NCBI GenBank assembly: GCA_963834425.1
Contig: CAWIBR010000022.1
Span: 1-64,000 of the forward strand
Length of the DNA stretch: 64,000 nucleotides
Origin: CAVURS01 sp963834425
Lineage (GTDB): Bacteria; Actinomycetota; Actinomycetes; Actinomycetales; CAVURS01
Direction of reading: 5' to 3'
The first letter of the stretch is position 1. Every line of letters starts with the position of its first letter. Below the pieces are notes generated by a model. The model ran no database searches, had not been told where the DNA came from, and saw nothing but the letters and a program-made list of their open reading frames with translations. Positions 7,997-18,605 of this stretch are shown here, one piece after another. The position numbers and the translations under genes are program-made.

Positions 7997-8587
7997 ATGT
8001 CCGTGCTCGACGAAGTCCTCCAGGCCAACGCGGCGTACGCCGCATCGTTCGGCGCCAAGTCCGAGCTGGCCCTGCCGCCAGCACGCGGCTTCGCGATCCT
8101 GACCTGCATGGACGCCCGGCTCGACCCGGCCCAGTACGCCGGGCTGGCCGAGGGCGACGCGCACGTCATCCGCAACGCCGGCGGCCGGGCCAGCGATGAC
8201 GCGATCCGCTCGCTGGTCATCTCCTACAAGCTGCTCGGCACCGCCGAGTGGTTCGTCATCCACCACACCAACTGCGGCATGGAGTTCTTCACCGACGCCG
8301 TCATGCGCGACCTGCTCGCCAGCAGCCTGGACACCGCGGCGCTGGGACCGGAGGGCTTCCACGACGTCGGCACCAGCGCCGGCTCCACCGAGGCGGCGTA
8401 CATCGACTGGCTCACCATCAGCGACAACGCGCAGAGCGTCGTGGCCGACGTGACCCGGATCCGGCAGCATCCCTTGGTGCCCGGCCGGATCCCGATCTAC
8501 GGCTACATCTACGACGTCACGACCGGCCGGCTGGTCGAGGTCCCGGACGCCACCGCCGCCGGCACCGTGGTCGCCCAGCTGCTCTGA
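7997..8587 (+). CDS. Beta-class carbonic anhydrase
   Basis: 196 residues. Zinc ligands fit Cys37 (CMDAR), His91 and Cys94 (HHTNCGM), with DAR as the catalytic dyad; the Rv1284-type sequence HVIRNAGG follows. It interconverts CO2 and bicarbonate, so lying divergent from pyruvate carboxylase, a bicarbonate user, makes biochemical sense. The ATG at 7997 is preferred over a GTG at 7952 because a TATAGT hexamer at 7948-7953 overlaps that GTG and may be the -10. Confidence 0.92.
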   Translation: MSVLDEVLQANAAYAASFGAKSELALPPARGFAILTCMDARLDPAQYAGLAEGDAHVIRNAGGRASDDAIRSLVISYKLLGTAEWFVIHHTNCGMEFFTDAVMRDLLASSLDTAALGPEGFHDVGTSAGSTEAAYIDWLTISDNAQSVVADVTRIRQHPLVPGRIPIYGYIYDVTTGRLVEVPDATAAGTVVAQLL

Positions 8588-8625
8588 CCGGCTGTTCTTC
8601 CCCGCAACCACCGCAGAGCGGTCAA

Positions 8626-9545
8626 TCAGGCCGGGCGGAAGACGCCCGGGGAGTCGATCGGGCCGCCGAACCAGTCCTCGATCAGCCGCCGGGCGATCGA
8701 GATGGACGGCGAGAGCACCAGCTCGCCAGAGGCGATGGCTTCGAGCATCGACTCCCGGGTGAACCAGCGCGCCCCGTCGACCTCCGCGCCGTCGACGTGG
8801 ATCTCGGTCGTCGTCGCGTAGGCGCGGAAGCCGAGCATGATCGAGGCGGGGAACGGCCAGGGCTGGCTGCCGCGATAGAGCACCTCGCCGATGGTGATCC
8901 CGACCTCCTCGTCGACCTCCCGACGGACGGCCGCCTCCAGGGACTCCCCCGGCTCGACGAAACCGGCCAGCGTCGACATCCGGCCAGCCGGCCAGAGCGC
9001 GCCATGGCCGAGCAGGAGGCGGTCCTCGTCGTCGACCACGGCCATGATCACGGCCGGGTCGGTGCGCGGGTAATGCTCGCTGCCCTCGTTGGTGCAGACC
9101 CGGGTCCAGCCGGCTTGGGCCGGCTCGGTCGCCGCGCCGCAGCGCGGACAGCGAGGATGCGCGACATGCCAGTTGGACAGCGAAATCGCCTCTGCCACAA
9201 GGCCCGCCGACCGATCGTCCAGCTGCAGGCCGATCTCGCGCAGGGTCGCCCACCCCTCACCCGGGCTGTCCCGCCAGACCACGACGTACGGCGTGCCGGC
9301 GTCGTCCTCGCCGAGGAACGCCGCGCGAGATGCGTCGTCGGTCGGAGTCGGCGGGCGCAACAGCAGCCGCACCTCGGCATCGACCGGCGTGCGGCCGTCG
9401 GCGACGTCGATACCCGCGTCGTCGGCTCGGCGAGCAGCCGGGTCAGCAGGTCGGGCTCGATCCGGCGCTCGCCGTGGCGCAGCAGGTCGGATCGGGACAG
9501 GGACAGGTTGGCAAGGGGCGGACCGAGTCCGCCACGGGTCTGCAC
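8626..9545 (-). CDS. nudC: NAD(H)/NADH pyrophosphatase NudC, frameshifted near its N-terminus
   Basis: The C-terminal part (8626-9372) has the zinc ribbon CPRCG...C, the Nudix box GFVEPGESLEAAVRREVDEEVGI and the NudC signature SQPWPFPAS. It hydrolyses NAD(H), and in some bacteria NAD-capped RNA, to NMN. The N-terminal part (QTRGGLGPPLANLSLSRSDLL...) is in another frame starting at GTG 9543-9545. Adding one base near 9421-9432 (CCGAC to CCGGAC) rejoins both parts into LLAEPDDAGIDVADGRTPV. If the shift is real, translation could start only at GTG 9372, giving 248 residues. Confidence 0.85.
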
Positions 9546-9586
9546 GCCTCCACGATAGGAGCGTCCCCGCGGCCTACGGTGGGGCG

Positions 9587-10528
9587 GTGACCCGTTCCGC
9601 GACCGCGCTGGCTGCTCTGGCCAGCGCCGCGGTGCGCGGGCTGAGCCCGATCCGGGTCGAGTCCCCGCCCGACTATTCCGGCGAGTACGACGTGGCCTTC
9701 GTCGACGACGACCGCGGCATGCGCTGGGTCGTCCGGGCTCCGCGGCGGACCGCGGCTGCGCTGTCCCTCGAAGCGGAGGCCCGGGTCCTCGCCGAGCTGC
9801 GGCAGCGCCTGCCGGTCGCGGTGCCACAGCCGGCCGGCTTCATCGCGCTGCCGGAGGGTGGCCGGGCCGTGATCTACCCGTACGTCGAGGGGGAGCCGCT
9901 GCACGGCGAGGAGCTCACCGCAGGAAGTGACCTGGCCGTCGAGATCGGCCGGGTGATCGCAGCCCTGCACGAGATCCCACCGGGAGTCTTCGACGAGGCC
10001 GGCGTCCCGTCGTACACCGCGGAGGAGTACCGGCTGCGGCGGATGGCCGAGCTGGACAGTGCCGCCCGCGGAGGTGACCTGCCCGCGATCCTGCTCGCTC
10101 GCTGGGAGCGGGCCCTGGAGGACGTCAGCATCTGGCGGTTCGCGGCGACGCCGATCCACGGCGACCTCGCGGCCGAGCACGTCCTGGTCGGGCGCGACGA
10201 CTCGCGCGGACCGCTGCATGCGCGGGTGAGCGGCCTGATCGACTGGGGCGAGGCGTGCGTCGCCGACCCGGCGGACGACCTGGCCTGGGTGGCGCTGACG
10301 GCCGACGAAGCGGCCTTCGACACCGTCCTGGAGGCCTACGTCATGGCTCGGCGCGAGCAGCCCGACCGTCACCTGGCCGGGCGGGCCCGGCTGGCCGGTG
10401 AGCTGGCCCTCGTGCGCTGGCTCAACGCGGGACTCGCAGCCGACGACACCGGCATCATCGACGAGGCCCACCTGGCGCTGCGCGACCTGGCCGAGCGGGT
10501 CGCCCTCGACCAGCCGCTCGAGCACTGA
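9587..10528 (+). CDS. APH-fold phosphotransferase (macrolide 2'-phosphotransferase-like)
   Basis: 313 residues of the aminoglycoside/macrolide phosphotransferase fold: hinge YPYVEGEPL, catalytic loop HGDLAAEHVLV and metal motif IDWGEACVADPADDLAW. It resembles macrolide 2'-phosphotransferases, but a housekeeping substrate is equally possible and no resistance role can be claimed. The GTG at 9587 follows TACGGT by 6 nt, as for a leaderless mRNA. It is divergent from nudC with a 41-bp gap. Confidence 0.85.
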   Translation: MTRSATALAALASAAVRGLSPIRVESPPDYSGEYDVAFVDDDRGMRWVVRAPRRTAAALSLEAEARVLAELRQRLPVAVPQPAGFIALPEGGRAVIYPYVEGEPLHGEELTAGSDLAVEIGRVIAALHEIPPGVFDEAGVPSYTAEEYRLRRMAELDSAARGGDLPAILLARWERALEDVSIWRFAATPIHGDLAAEHVLVGRDDSRGPLHARVSGLIDWGEACVADPADDLAWVALTADEAAFDTVLEAYVMARREQPDRHLAGRARLAGELALVRWLNAGLAADDTGIIDEAHLALRDLAERVALDQPLEH

Positions 10529-10541
10529 CGGCACCAGCGCG

Positions 10542-11343
10542 ATGTTGCGGCTCGCGACCTGGAACGTCCTCGGCGGACGCACCGCGACCGGCCGCAGCGA
10601 CCCGGAGGCGTTGGCCCGTGGGGTCGTCGCGCTTGACGCGGATGTCGTTGCGCTGCAGGAGATCGACTACCACCAGGCCCGCTCGGACGAGCGCGACCAG
10701 GCCGCCGACCTGATCGAGGCGCTGAGCTCGTCCGGCGACCAGTGGACGGGTCATTTCCTGCCGACCCTGACCGGGCAGCCCGGGCCTGGCCCGGAGCTGG
10801 CGACCGGCGACCGGGGACTTCGTGAGTGGTGGCAGCTCGGCGTACGGGATCGCCCTGCTCACCCGCCTGCCGGTGCGGTCCTGGCACTCGCTGCGCTGGA
10901 CCGCCTCGTGGGGGCGGCTCCCGATGCTCGTGCCGACGCCCGGAGGCCGGATGGCGCTGGTGCCGATCCCCGACGAGCCGCGCGCGGCGCTGGCCGCCCA
11001 GGTCGAGACCGAGCTCGGGCCGCTCACGGTGATCGGGACCCACCTGTCGTTCCTGCCCGGCCGTACGGTGCGTCAGCTGCGGGCCCTGCGCCGCTGGGCC
11101 GGGTCACTGCCCGCGCCGCGAGTGGTGCTGGGCGACCTCAACCTCCCGGGTGCGCTGCCGGCGACCGTGACCGGCTGGCGGCGGTTGGCCGACGTGCGCA
11201 CCTTCCCGGCGCACGGTCCCCGGGTGCAGCTCGACCACGCACTCGCCGACGGGCTCGATGCCGCGATCACCAGCCGCGCGACCACCGTGCAGGGCCCGGT
11301 CTCGGACCACCGCGCGGTCGTGATCGACCTCAGTCGCGCCTAG
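10542..11343 (+). CDS. Endonuclease/exonuclease/phosphatase family protein, frameshifted
   Basis: EEP-fold hydrolase. Motifs ATWNVLGG and LQEID lie in the first frame; THLSFLPG, LGDLNLPG and the terminal SDHRAVVIDL lie in the second. The frames join if one G is removed from GGGG at 10813-10816, giving ATGDRDFVSGGSSAYGIALL. Members cut phosphodiesters in nucleic acid or lipid headgroups; the substrate is unknown. The repaired product is about 266 residues. It starts 13 bp after the APH-type gene and is probably co-transcribed. Confidence 0.8.
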
Positions 11344-11365
11344 CAGTTCAGTCGCCGCTAGCAGG

Positions 11366-14300
11366 TCAGTCGCCACTCAGCAGGGACCTCAGCGCGGCCT
11401 CGTCGAGCAGGTCGACCGGCCGCACCGTGCGGCCGCTGGCGGCGTAGAAGAACGCGGCCCCGACCCGCTCGACGGCCACGCCCTGCAGGCGGGCCCAGGC
11501 CAGCCGGTACGCCGCGAGCTGGACCGCCCGGGCGGTCGCAGCCGACCCGTGGGGCTCCGACCCGGTCTTCCAGTCGACGACATCCCAGCCACCGTCGGCG
11601 GTCGGGAACACCGCATCGATCCGGCCGCGGACCACGGTGCCGGCTATCGGCGTCTCGATGGCCACCTCGATCGCGGTCGGCGTCCGCTCGGCCCACTCGC
11701 TGGCCAGGAAGTTGGCCTGCAGCTCGGGCAGGCGGTCGTCCGCGGCCGGACCCTCGTCGGCCGCCCCGGGCAGCTCCAGGACATCGACCATCGCCGTGAC
11801 ACCGAAGCGCTGCTCGACCCAGGCGTGGAACGCCGTGCCTCGGCGCGCCTCCGGAGCCGGTGGCCGGGGCATCGGGCGGCGGAGGTCGGCCGCGAGGGCG
11901 AGCGGGTCCTCGGCCAGCCGGACCAGCCGCGAGGCGGACAGGTGGGTGGGCAGCTCGACGGCCAGGTCGAGAGAGCGGGAGCGGTCGCGTTCGGCGAGGA
12001 GCAGCTCGATCTCCTCGCCCCAGCCACCTTCCACGGTCGGCGCGGCGGGGTCGGTCGGTGCTTTCAGGGCGGCCCGGACTCGCGCCGCGCCGGACTCCAG
12101 GGCGTCCCGCCGGGCCTCGACCGGGTCGAACGGCCAGGGCGCCCGGAGCTGGTCCGGAGGCGAGGGGTTGACCAGGTCGTCGGCCGGCTCGGGCATGGGG
12201 GCCCACTCGGGGAGCAGCTCCACGACGGCCGCCGTGGCCGGGTCCTCGAGCAGGTCGGTGAGGAAGCGGGAGGTCACGCGCGGCGTCTTCAGCGGCGACC
12301 CCCACACATGGCAGGTCAGCAGCAGCTCGCGCTTGGCCCGGGTGAACGCGACGTACGCCAACCGGCGCTCCTCGGCCACGACGTAGCTGCCGCAACGGAA
12401 CTCGAACTCCTGGATCTCCTCGTTCAAGTCCTTGGCCGTCGCACAGGAGGCGAGCTCGAGCGGCGGGAGCGACTCGACGTCACCGCGCAGCTCGTAGGGC
12501 AGCAGGCCCCCCTTGGCGATGGTCCGCCAGCCGCCGTCCTTGTCCCGTGGGGAGCGCCAGTCCTCGCCGTCGTGGCGCGGTGTGCCGGCTCCGATCGGCA
12601 GAATCCCGTCGACCAGTCCCGGCACCGCGACGATGTCCCACTCCAGGCCCTTGGCCGCGTGCACGGTCAGCAACTGGACCGCGCCCCGGTTGACGTCCAC
12701 GTCGCTGGGCCGGGCATCGGTCGGCAACACTTCGATCTCGCCGCTGTCGCTCTGGCCCGGCGCCAGCCCGCGCTCGCGCAGCTCGGCCGCTTCGAGCCAG
12801 GCCAGGAACGCCCCGAGCGTGGGGACGTCGGCGCTCGTGGCGAAGCCAGCAGCGACCTCCGCGAGCGCATCCAGATGGGCCCGGGCGCCGGCTGCCCCTA
12901 GGCCGGGTCGCGCGGCCACCTCGATGTCCAATCGCAGGGCCCGCTCGACCTCGACGATCAGCTCGGCGAGCGGCAGCGAGGCCCGGGAGCGCAGGCCGCG
13001 CAGGATCTCGGCCAGCGCGACCAGGCGGGTCCGGCCGACCGCGGAGAGCCCGAGCCCGCTCGCATCGGCCCAGCCGGGTTCGGGCAAGGCATCGAGGGCC
13101 TCGACGATGGTGGTCTCGTCCACGACGTCCGGCTCGAACCCGTCCGCGTCATCTACGCCGTCGACGCGGCCGACCCTGTCGCCTGCGCCCGCGCGAGCCC
13201 GGAGCACCTGGGCCCAGCGCCCAGGGCCCGCAGATCGCGAGCGCCCAGCCGCACCAACGGCCCGACCAGGAGCCGGATCAGAGCGTCACCTCGGTCGGGG
13301 TCGGCGACCACGTGCAAAGCGGAGACGATGTCGACCACCTCGGGCGTGCTGAGCAGGCCGCCCAGACCGACCACCTCGACCGGCAGGCCGGCCGCCCGCA
13401 GGGCGGCCTCGATCGCGACGAACTGCGAGCGGGTGCGGCACAGGACCGCGGCCGTCACCGCGCCGTCGGCGGCCCAGCGGTCGGCCACCCAGTCGGCGAT
13501 GGCGAGCGCCTCGTCGTCTCGGGTCAGCCATCGACCGGCGTGGACCCGGCCTTCGCCCGCGTCGGGCCGGGGGCTGAGCAACGGCAGCGCAGCCGCGGCC
13601 GAGGGCTGAGCGGCTGGGGGACGGCAGCACGCAGGGGCGCGGCCACCACGTTGGCCACCGCCAACACGGCCTGGTCGTTGCGCCAGCTGGTCGAGAGGGT
13701 GAGCCGGGTGGCCGGCGAGCCGTCCACCTCCGCGAACTGCTCCGCGAACCGGGCGAGGGTCCCGGCGCTGGCTCCGCGCCAGCCGTAGATCGACTGGTGC
13801 GGGTCGCCGACGGCGGTCACCGAGTGCCCGGCGCCGAAGAGCTCGCGCAGCATCACCAGCTGGGCGTGGCTGGTGTCCTGGAACTCGTCCAGCAACACCG
13901 TCTGCGTGCGCGCCCGCTCGGCCCGGCCGATGTCCGGGAAGTCGCGGGCGAGCTGCGCCGCCAGCGCCAGCTGGTCACCGAAGTCGAGGGCCTCGCGCGC
14001 ACGCTTGCGCTCGGCGTACTCCTCCAGCAACGGGACGAGCCGGCGGCGCACCGTGATGGCGGTGAGGAGCTTCTTGACCTCCGCGGGGATCGTGCCGCGC
14101 GCCGTCGCCGACGGCAGGTCGGTGATCCGGTCCTCCAGCTCGTCGAGGTAGCCCAGCAGCTCACGGGGCGCGATCAGGTGCTCCGCACACTCGCCGGACA
14201 GCTTGAGCAGCGCGTCGACGATGGTCGACGGGCTGTTGCCGACCTCCGACATGTCGCCGTCCCAGCGCTCGACGACCTCGCGGGCGTACTGCCAGGCGGC

Positions 14301-14723
14301 CGCCTCGGTGAGCAGCCGGCTCTCCGGCTCCACGCCCAGCCGCAACGCGTGCTCGCGGACCAGACGACCGGCGAACGCGTGGTACGTCGAGATGTCCGCG
14401 TCGCCGTCGGACTCACCGAGGTCGGGCACCAGCCCCTTGGCGGCCAGGCGGCGCAGCCGACGGCGAACCCGCTCGGCCAGCTCGCCGGCGGCCTTGCGGG
14501 TGAACGTCAGACCGAGCACCTGGTCGGGCGTGGTCAGCTGGTTGGCGACCAGCCAGACCACGCGGGCGGCCATCGTCTCGGTCTTGCCCGAGCCCGCGCC
14601 GGCGACGACGAGGAGCGGAGCCGCGGGAGCCTCGATGACCGCCACCTGCTCCGGCGTGGGTTCGGGCCGGCCGATGGCCAGCGCGATGTCCCGCGCGGTG
14701 ATCGTGCCGGGGAGCAACGGCAT
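11366..14723 (-). CDS. adnB: ATP-dependent helicase-nuclease subunit AdnB, two frameshifts
   Basis: UvrD-like motor plus RecB-like nuclease. Motor: Walker A GAGSGKT, Walker B LLDEFQDT, GDPHQSIYGWRGA, HAAKGLEWD, YVAFTRAKREL. Nuclease: GTAFHAWVEQRFG, then GRIDAVFP and VVDWKTG, the PD-(D/E)XK core. AdnAB resects double-strand breaks in actinobacteria; AdnB is the main motor. The reading frame breaks twice: one base is missing at the C5 run 13616-13620 and one at 13213-13215. Repair gives about 1118 residues, the family's size. The gene follows adnA with a 36-bp gap. Confidence 0.92.
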
Positions 14724-14759
14724 CTGGGGGTCGCCGCGGACCGGGCCTGCGCGTCGGGG

Positions 14760-17700
14760 TCACGAGGTCACCGTGCGCCCTTCGGGCTGGACCGGACACG
14801 ACGTACGGACCGGGCAGTTGCGGCAGTGGGGCCCTTGCTGCGCAACGAAATCCGCACCGGCCATGCCGTCGGCAACCTGGTCGAGCAGCTCGCGGGCCCA
14901 GCTCAGCTCGCCCGGCTCGTCGCCCTCCGCCGGCAGCGGCGGCTGCCGCCGGACCGGGAGCTTGGCCCGGGGTACGCCGAGCATGACCAGCTCGCCGCCG
15001 GCGCTGACCGGTCCGCGCCCCTCGGGTCCGTCATCGGAGCCGTCCTCGGGGCGGTCGGTGAAGCCACCCGCCTGGATGGCGAGCTGGTAGACGCCGAGCT
15101 GAGGGTTGACCGCCACGTCCTCCTCGGAGACAGGGGTGCGTCCCGTCTTGAGGTCGACGATGTACTGGCCGCCGTCGGCCGTCCGCTCCAACCGGTCGAC
15201 CCGGCCGGCCACGATCGCTCGGCCGATCTGCACCGTGACCTTGCGCTCGACGGCGCTGAGCTCGCGGCCCTCCGCCTCGGCCCGGCGGTAGTACTCGGCC
15301 AGCCGCCCGACCATGTCCTCGGCCCGTGAGCGCTGCTGGTCGGCCACCCAGCCCTCCGGCAGGCCCAGGCGCGGCCAGCGGCGGGCCAGCTCGGCGCGCA
15401 GCTCCGGCTCGCCAGCATCGGGCAGGTCCCGGGCGATGTCGTGGATCAGGTTGCCGACGTTCTGGGCGAGCGCGGAGGGCACCCGACCGCCGGAGGTTTC
15501 GAGGACCCAGCGCAGGCCGCACTGCTCGAAGCTCTCGACCCGCGAGGGAGAGACGGCGACGGGTTCGCCGTCGGGGACGATCGGCGCATCGTCGGACAGC
15601 GGCGCCAACCCGTACCAGTCGTCCGGATGGGCGCCCGGCACCTCAGCGGCACTCAGCTGAGCCAGGCCGGCGGCGGCGTCGGCGGCGTGTGGGTCGTCGC
15701 TCGCCACGATCTGGCGAAGGCGGGCGACGAGCGCCGGCAGGGACATCGCGCGGGGCAGCCGGGTGAGCGCCCTTTCGTCGTCGTCGTCCGCCGAGATCTC
15801 CTGGGCGGCAGCGGTTTCCAGCGGCGCGGCGAGGTCGACCAGGCCGCTGGGCTGCTCATCGTCGCCGGAGACCGCGGTGACGAGGAGCGCCTCACGCGCT
15901 CGGCTGACCGCGACGTGAAAGAGCCGCAGCTCCTCGTGACGGACCGCCGACTGGGCCGACCGCAACGCCTCGGGCGAGCCGTCGCCGCGGCCGGCCAGGA
16001 CGTCGACCAGAGCCTGCGAGCCCAGCAGCGACCCGCGCAGCCGGGTGTCCGGCCAGACCCCGACCTGCACCCCCGCGACGACAACGAGGCGCCACTCGCG
16101 CCCGGCCGCGCCTTGTGGCGTCAGCAGGGCCACGGCGTCGGTGGCCGGAGCGCGCTCGACGAGCGTGTCGCCCGGCACCTCCTGGCTGCGCAGGTGCTCC
16201 AGGAACTCGGCCGGACCGGCCTGGGGCAGCCGGTCAACGAATCGAGCAGCGGCGTCAAAGAGCGCGACGACCGCGTCCAGGTCGCGATCGGCCCGCGCCC
16301 CCGATGGGCCACCGGCCAGCGCCGTACGCCGCCAGGGCTCGGCCAGTCGGGAGGCCTCCCAGATCGCCCAGAGCACGGTCTCGGCCGTGACGCCGGCGGC
16401 GAACGTGCCCGCGCCGTCCGCAGCGACGTCCCGGGCGGCGGCAGCGCGTCCGGCGGCGAGCACGCGGGCCACTCGACGCGCGGGCAGGGAGACGGCGGCG
16501 GGCAGCGTCGCGACCCGGTCCTCGGCCAGGATCGCCTCGACCAGGAGGTCCCCAGAGGCCCGGCCGCCACCACCGGCCCGCTCCTCGGCGCGCAGCGCGC
16601 GGCGCAGCCGGCGGAGGGCGACCGCGTCGGCGCCGCCGATCGGCGAGGTCAGCAGCCCGACCGCCCGGGCCGGGTCCAGCAGCCGGGTCGACGGCTCCCT
16701 GCGTCCGGGTCGCCAGCGTCCGGGTCGCCAGCGTCCGGGGCGCCAGCGTCCGGGCGGGCATCGACCGCGGAGAGTTCGAGGGCGACCTCGAAGGCGTCGA
16801 GCAGCGGGGCGACGGCACTCTCGTCGCGGACCGGCACCTCGGTCGCCGGCACCTGCACGGGCACGCCGGCGCCGCTCAGCACCCGGCGCATGGTGGCGAC
16901 CCGGCCGGAGCCGCGCACGATGACCGCCATGTCGCCCCAGGGCAGCTCCCGCTGGAGGTGGGCGCGGCGCAGGACGCCGGCGATGTAGCTCGCCTCCTGG
17001 ACGCCGGAGCGCAGCAGATGGACGCCGACCTGACCGGGTTCGAGCCCGGGGGCCGGCGTGGCCCGGCGCTGTCCACCCCGGCCACCGGTCCCGACCCGGG
17101 TCACGACCCGCTCGACGGCTGCCCGGATCTCCGGCCCGTGCCGCCAACAGGTGCGCAGCACGATCGTCGGCGTCGTCGACCGGGTGTCGGGACCAGGGGC
17201 GGCGAACTCGTCGGCCCGCTCGGCCAGGTACGCCGGGTCGGCCCCCCGAAAGCCCAGGGTCGCCGCATCGGGATCGCCGGCCAGCAGCAGCTCGCCGCCC
17301 CGACCCACGACGGCGGCCAGCAGTTCGGCGACGGCCGGGGTCATCTCCTGGGCGTCGTCCACGGCGACGAACCGGGCACAGCGGCGTACGTCGGCCAGGA
17401 GGTCGTCGTCGTCCAGGGCCCGGGTGGCCGCGCCCACGATGAGGGCCGGGTCGTAGGCGCCGGGGCTGGCCAGCGCCGTGACCTGGTCGTACTCCTCGAG
17501 CACCTGCGCGGCGGCCACCCACTCGGGACGGTCGTGGGCGCGGCCCAGTTCAGCCAGGTCGGCGGCATCCAGGCCCCGCTCGACCGCACGCATCATCAGG
17601 TCCCGCAGCTCGGCGCGCAGGCCGCGGGTGCGCAGGGCCGCGCGGACGTCCTCCGGCCAGTCCGGGGCTCGCCCGACGCCAGCGGCATGACCGGCCAACA

Positions 17701-18142
17701 GCTCGCGCAACACGACGTCCTGCTCCGGCCCGGACAGCAGCCGGGGCGCTGGCCGGCCCTCGGCGGCCGCGGCGCGGCGCAGGATGCCGAAGGCCAGCGA
17801 GGCCGGAGTGCGGGCAATCGGCTCGCGGGCGGTGCGGTTCAGCCGGCCAGTGATCCGCTCCCGCAGCTCGGCCGCCGCGCGTCGGGTCGGTGCCAGCACC
17901 AGGATCTCGTCCGGAGCCAGGCCGTCGCGCTCGACCCGGTCGACGACGGCCTCGACCAAGGTCGTGGTGACGCCGGTGCCGGGGGCGCCCAGCAGGCGCA
18001 GGGGTCCGCCGCGGTGCGCGACCGCCGCCTCCTGCTCAGGGTCCAGGTCCGGCGCCGGCAGCGGCGGCCGCGCGGCGCGGATCAGGTGCAGCCGCGGCTG
18101 CCCGGCTGCGCCTCCCGACGACGCGCTCACCCGGCTGGCCAC
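14760..18142 (-). CDS. adnA: ATP-dependent helicase-nuclease subunit AdnA, frameshifted
   Basis: Same architecture as AdnB, but the motor is degenerate: the P-loop reads GAPGTGVTTT, with Val in place of Lys, and Walker B reads VDDAQE. The C-terminal nuclease is intact: GNLIHDIARDL, AGRVDRLE, IVDLKTG, and a cluster CRNCPVRTSC that with an upstream Cys may bind an iron-sulfur cluster. One base is missing from the run at 16697-16699, beside 15-bp tandem repeats encoding DAGDP. The start is uncertain: GTG 18142 is chosen, though the frame is open to 18232. It is upstream of adnB. Confidence 0.9.
16701..16760 (-). repeat. Four 15-bp tandem repeats inside adnA
   Basis: Units start at 16701, 16716, 16731 and 16746 (plus-strand unit GCGTCCGGGTCGCCA, the last one degenerate). 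On the coding strand they encode DAGDP-type repeats, a flexible Asp/Pro linker in the helicase. The frameshift at 16697-16699 touches the repeat edge, so copy number and frame both deserve resequencing. Confidence 0.85.
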
Positions 18143-18280
18143 AACCCCGATCTCACCACGCCGCACCGACCGCCCGCCGCCCGCCGTACTCCATCGGGCG
18201 CGGTCAGGAACGGACATTTCCGGCGCCAGCACCGTCGGGCGGGAGCAGCGCGCCGCGAGGGGAGCACGCAGGCCGCAGGG

Positions 18281-18589
18281 TCAGGCGCCGTCCCAGCGGG
18301 CCCGGCGCATGTCGACCCGCTCGCCGCCCGGCCGCATCGGAGTGCGCTCCTTCCGGTACGCCGCCAGCGCGCGCCGCTCGTGCCCGGCAAGGGGTGTGCC
18401 GTCGGCCCGCAGCACCCGCCACCACGGCACGTCACTGCCGAAGTGCGACATCACCCAGCCGACCTGCCGCGGCCCGCCCGCGCCGAGGAACTCGGCGACG
18501 TCGCCGTAGCTCATCACCCGCCCCGCCGGGATCTGCTCGACGACCTCCAGGACGTCCAAGGCGTACGCCGGTGGCTCGAAGCCGCTCAT
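18281..18589 (-). CDS. Alkyltransferase-like protein (ATL)
   Basis: 102 residues of the MGMT/Ada C-terminal fold: IPAGRVMSYGDVAEFLG, the helix-turn-helix stretch GPRQVGWVMS, then VPWWRVLRADG. The methyl-accepting cysteine of the PCHRV motif is replaced by Trp, as in ATL proteins, which bind O6-alkylguanine and recruit nucleotide excision repair without removing the lesion. The ATG at 18589 has GGAAGG 8 nt upstream. It lies 16 bp after moeZ, probably in one operon, matching Rv3204 beside Rv3206c. Confidence 0.9.
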   Translation of the reverse strand: MSGFEPPAYALDVLEVVEQIPAGRVMSYGDVAEFLGAGGPRQVGWVMSHFGSDVPWWRVLRADGTPLAGHERRALAAYRKERTPMRPGGERVDMRRARWDGA

Positions 18590-18605
18590 CGACCCGCGCC
18601 TTCCC

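Noticed and set aside
8626..9545. Calling nudC and the other split genes pseudogenes
   Set aside because: Many conserved genes are each off by one base, some in homopolymers, and all downstream motifs are intact; sequencing error is more likely.
8248..9558. 436-codon frame overlapping carbonic anhydrase and nudC
   Set aside because: Composition is that of a shifted or antisense frame, no ribosome site, and both real genes account for the region.
9587..10528. Labelling the APH-fold gene as a macrolide resistance gene controlled by WhiB7
   Set aside because: Family similarity alone does not show resistance, and no AAAAT-N3-TTG element is seen in front of it.
16701..16760. CRISPR-like array
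   Set aside because: Units are contiguous 15-mers without spacers and encode a DAGDP linker in frame, so this is a coding tandem repeat.
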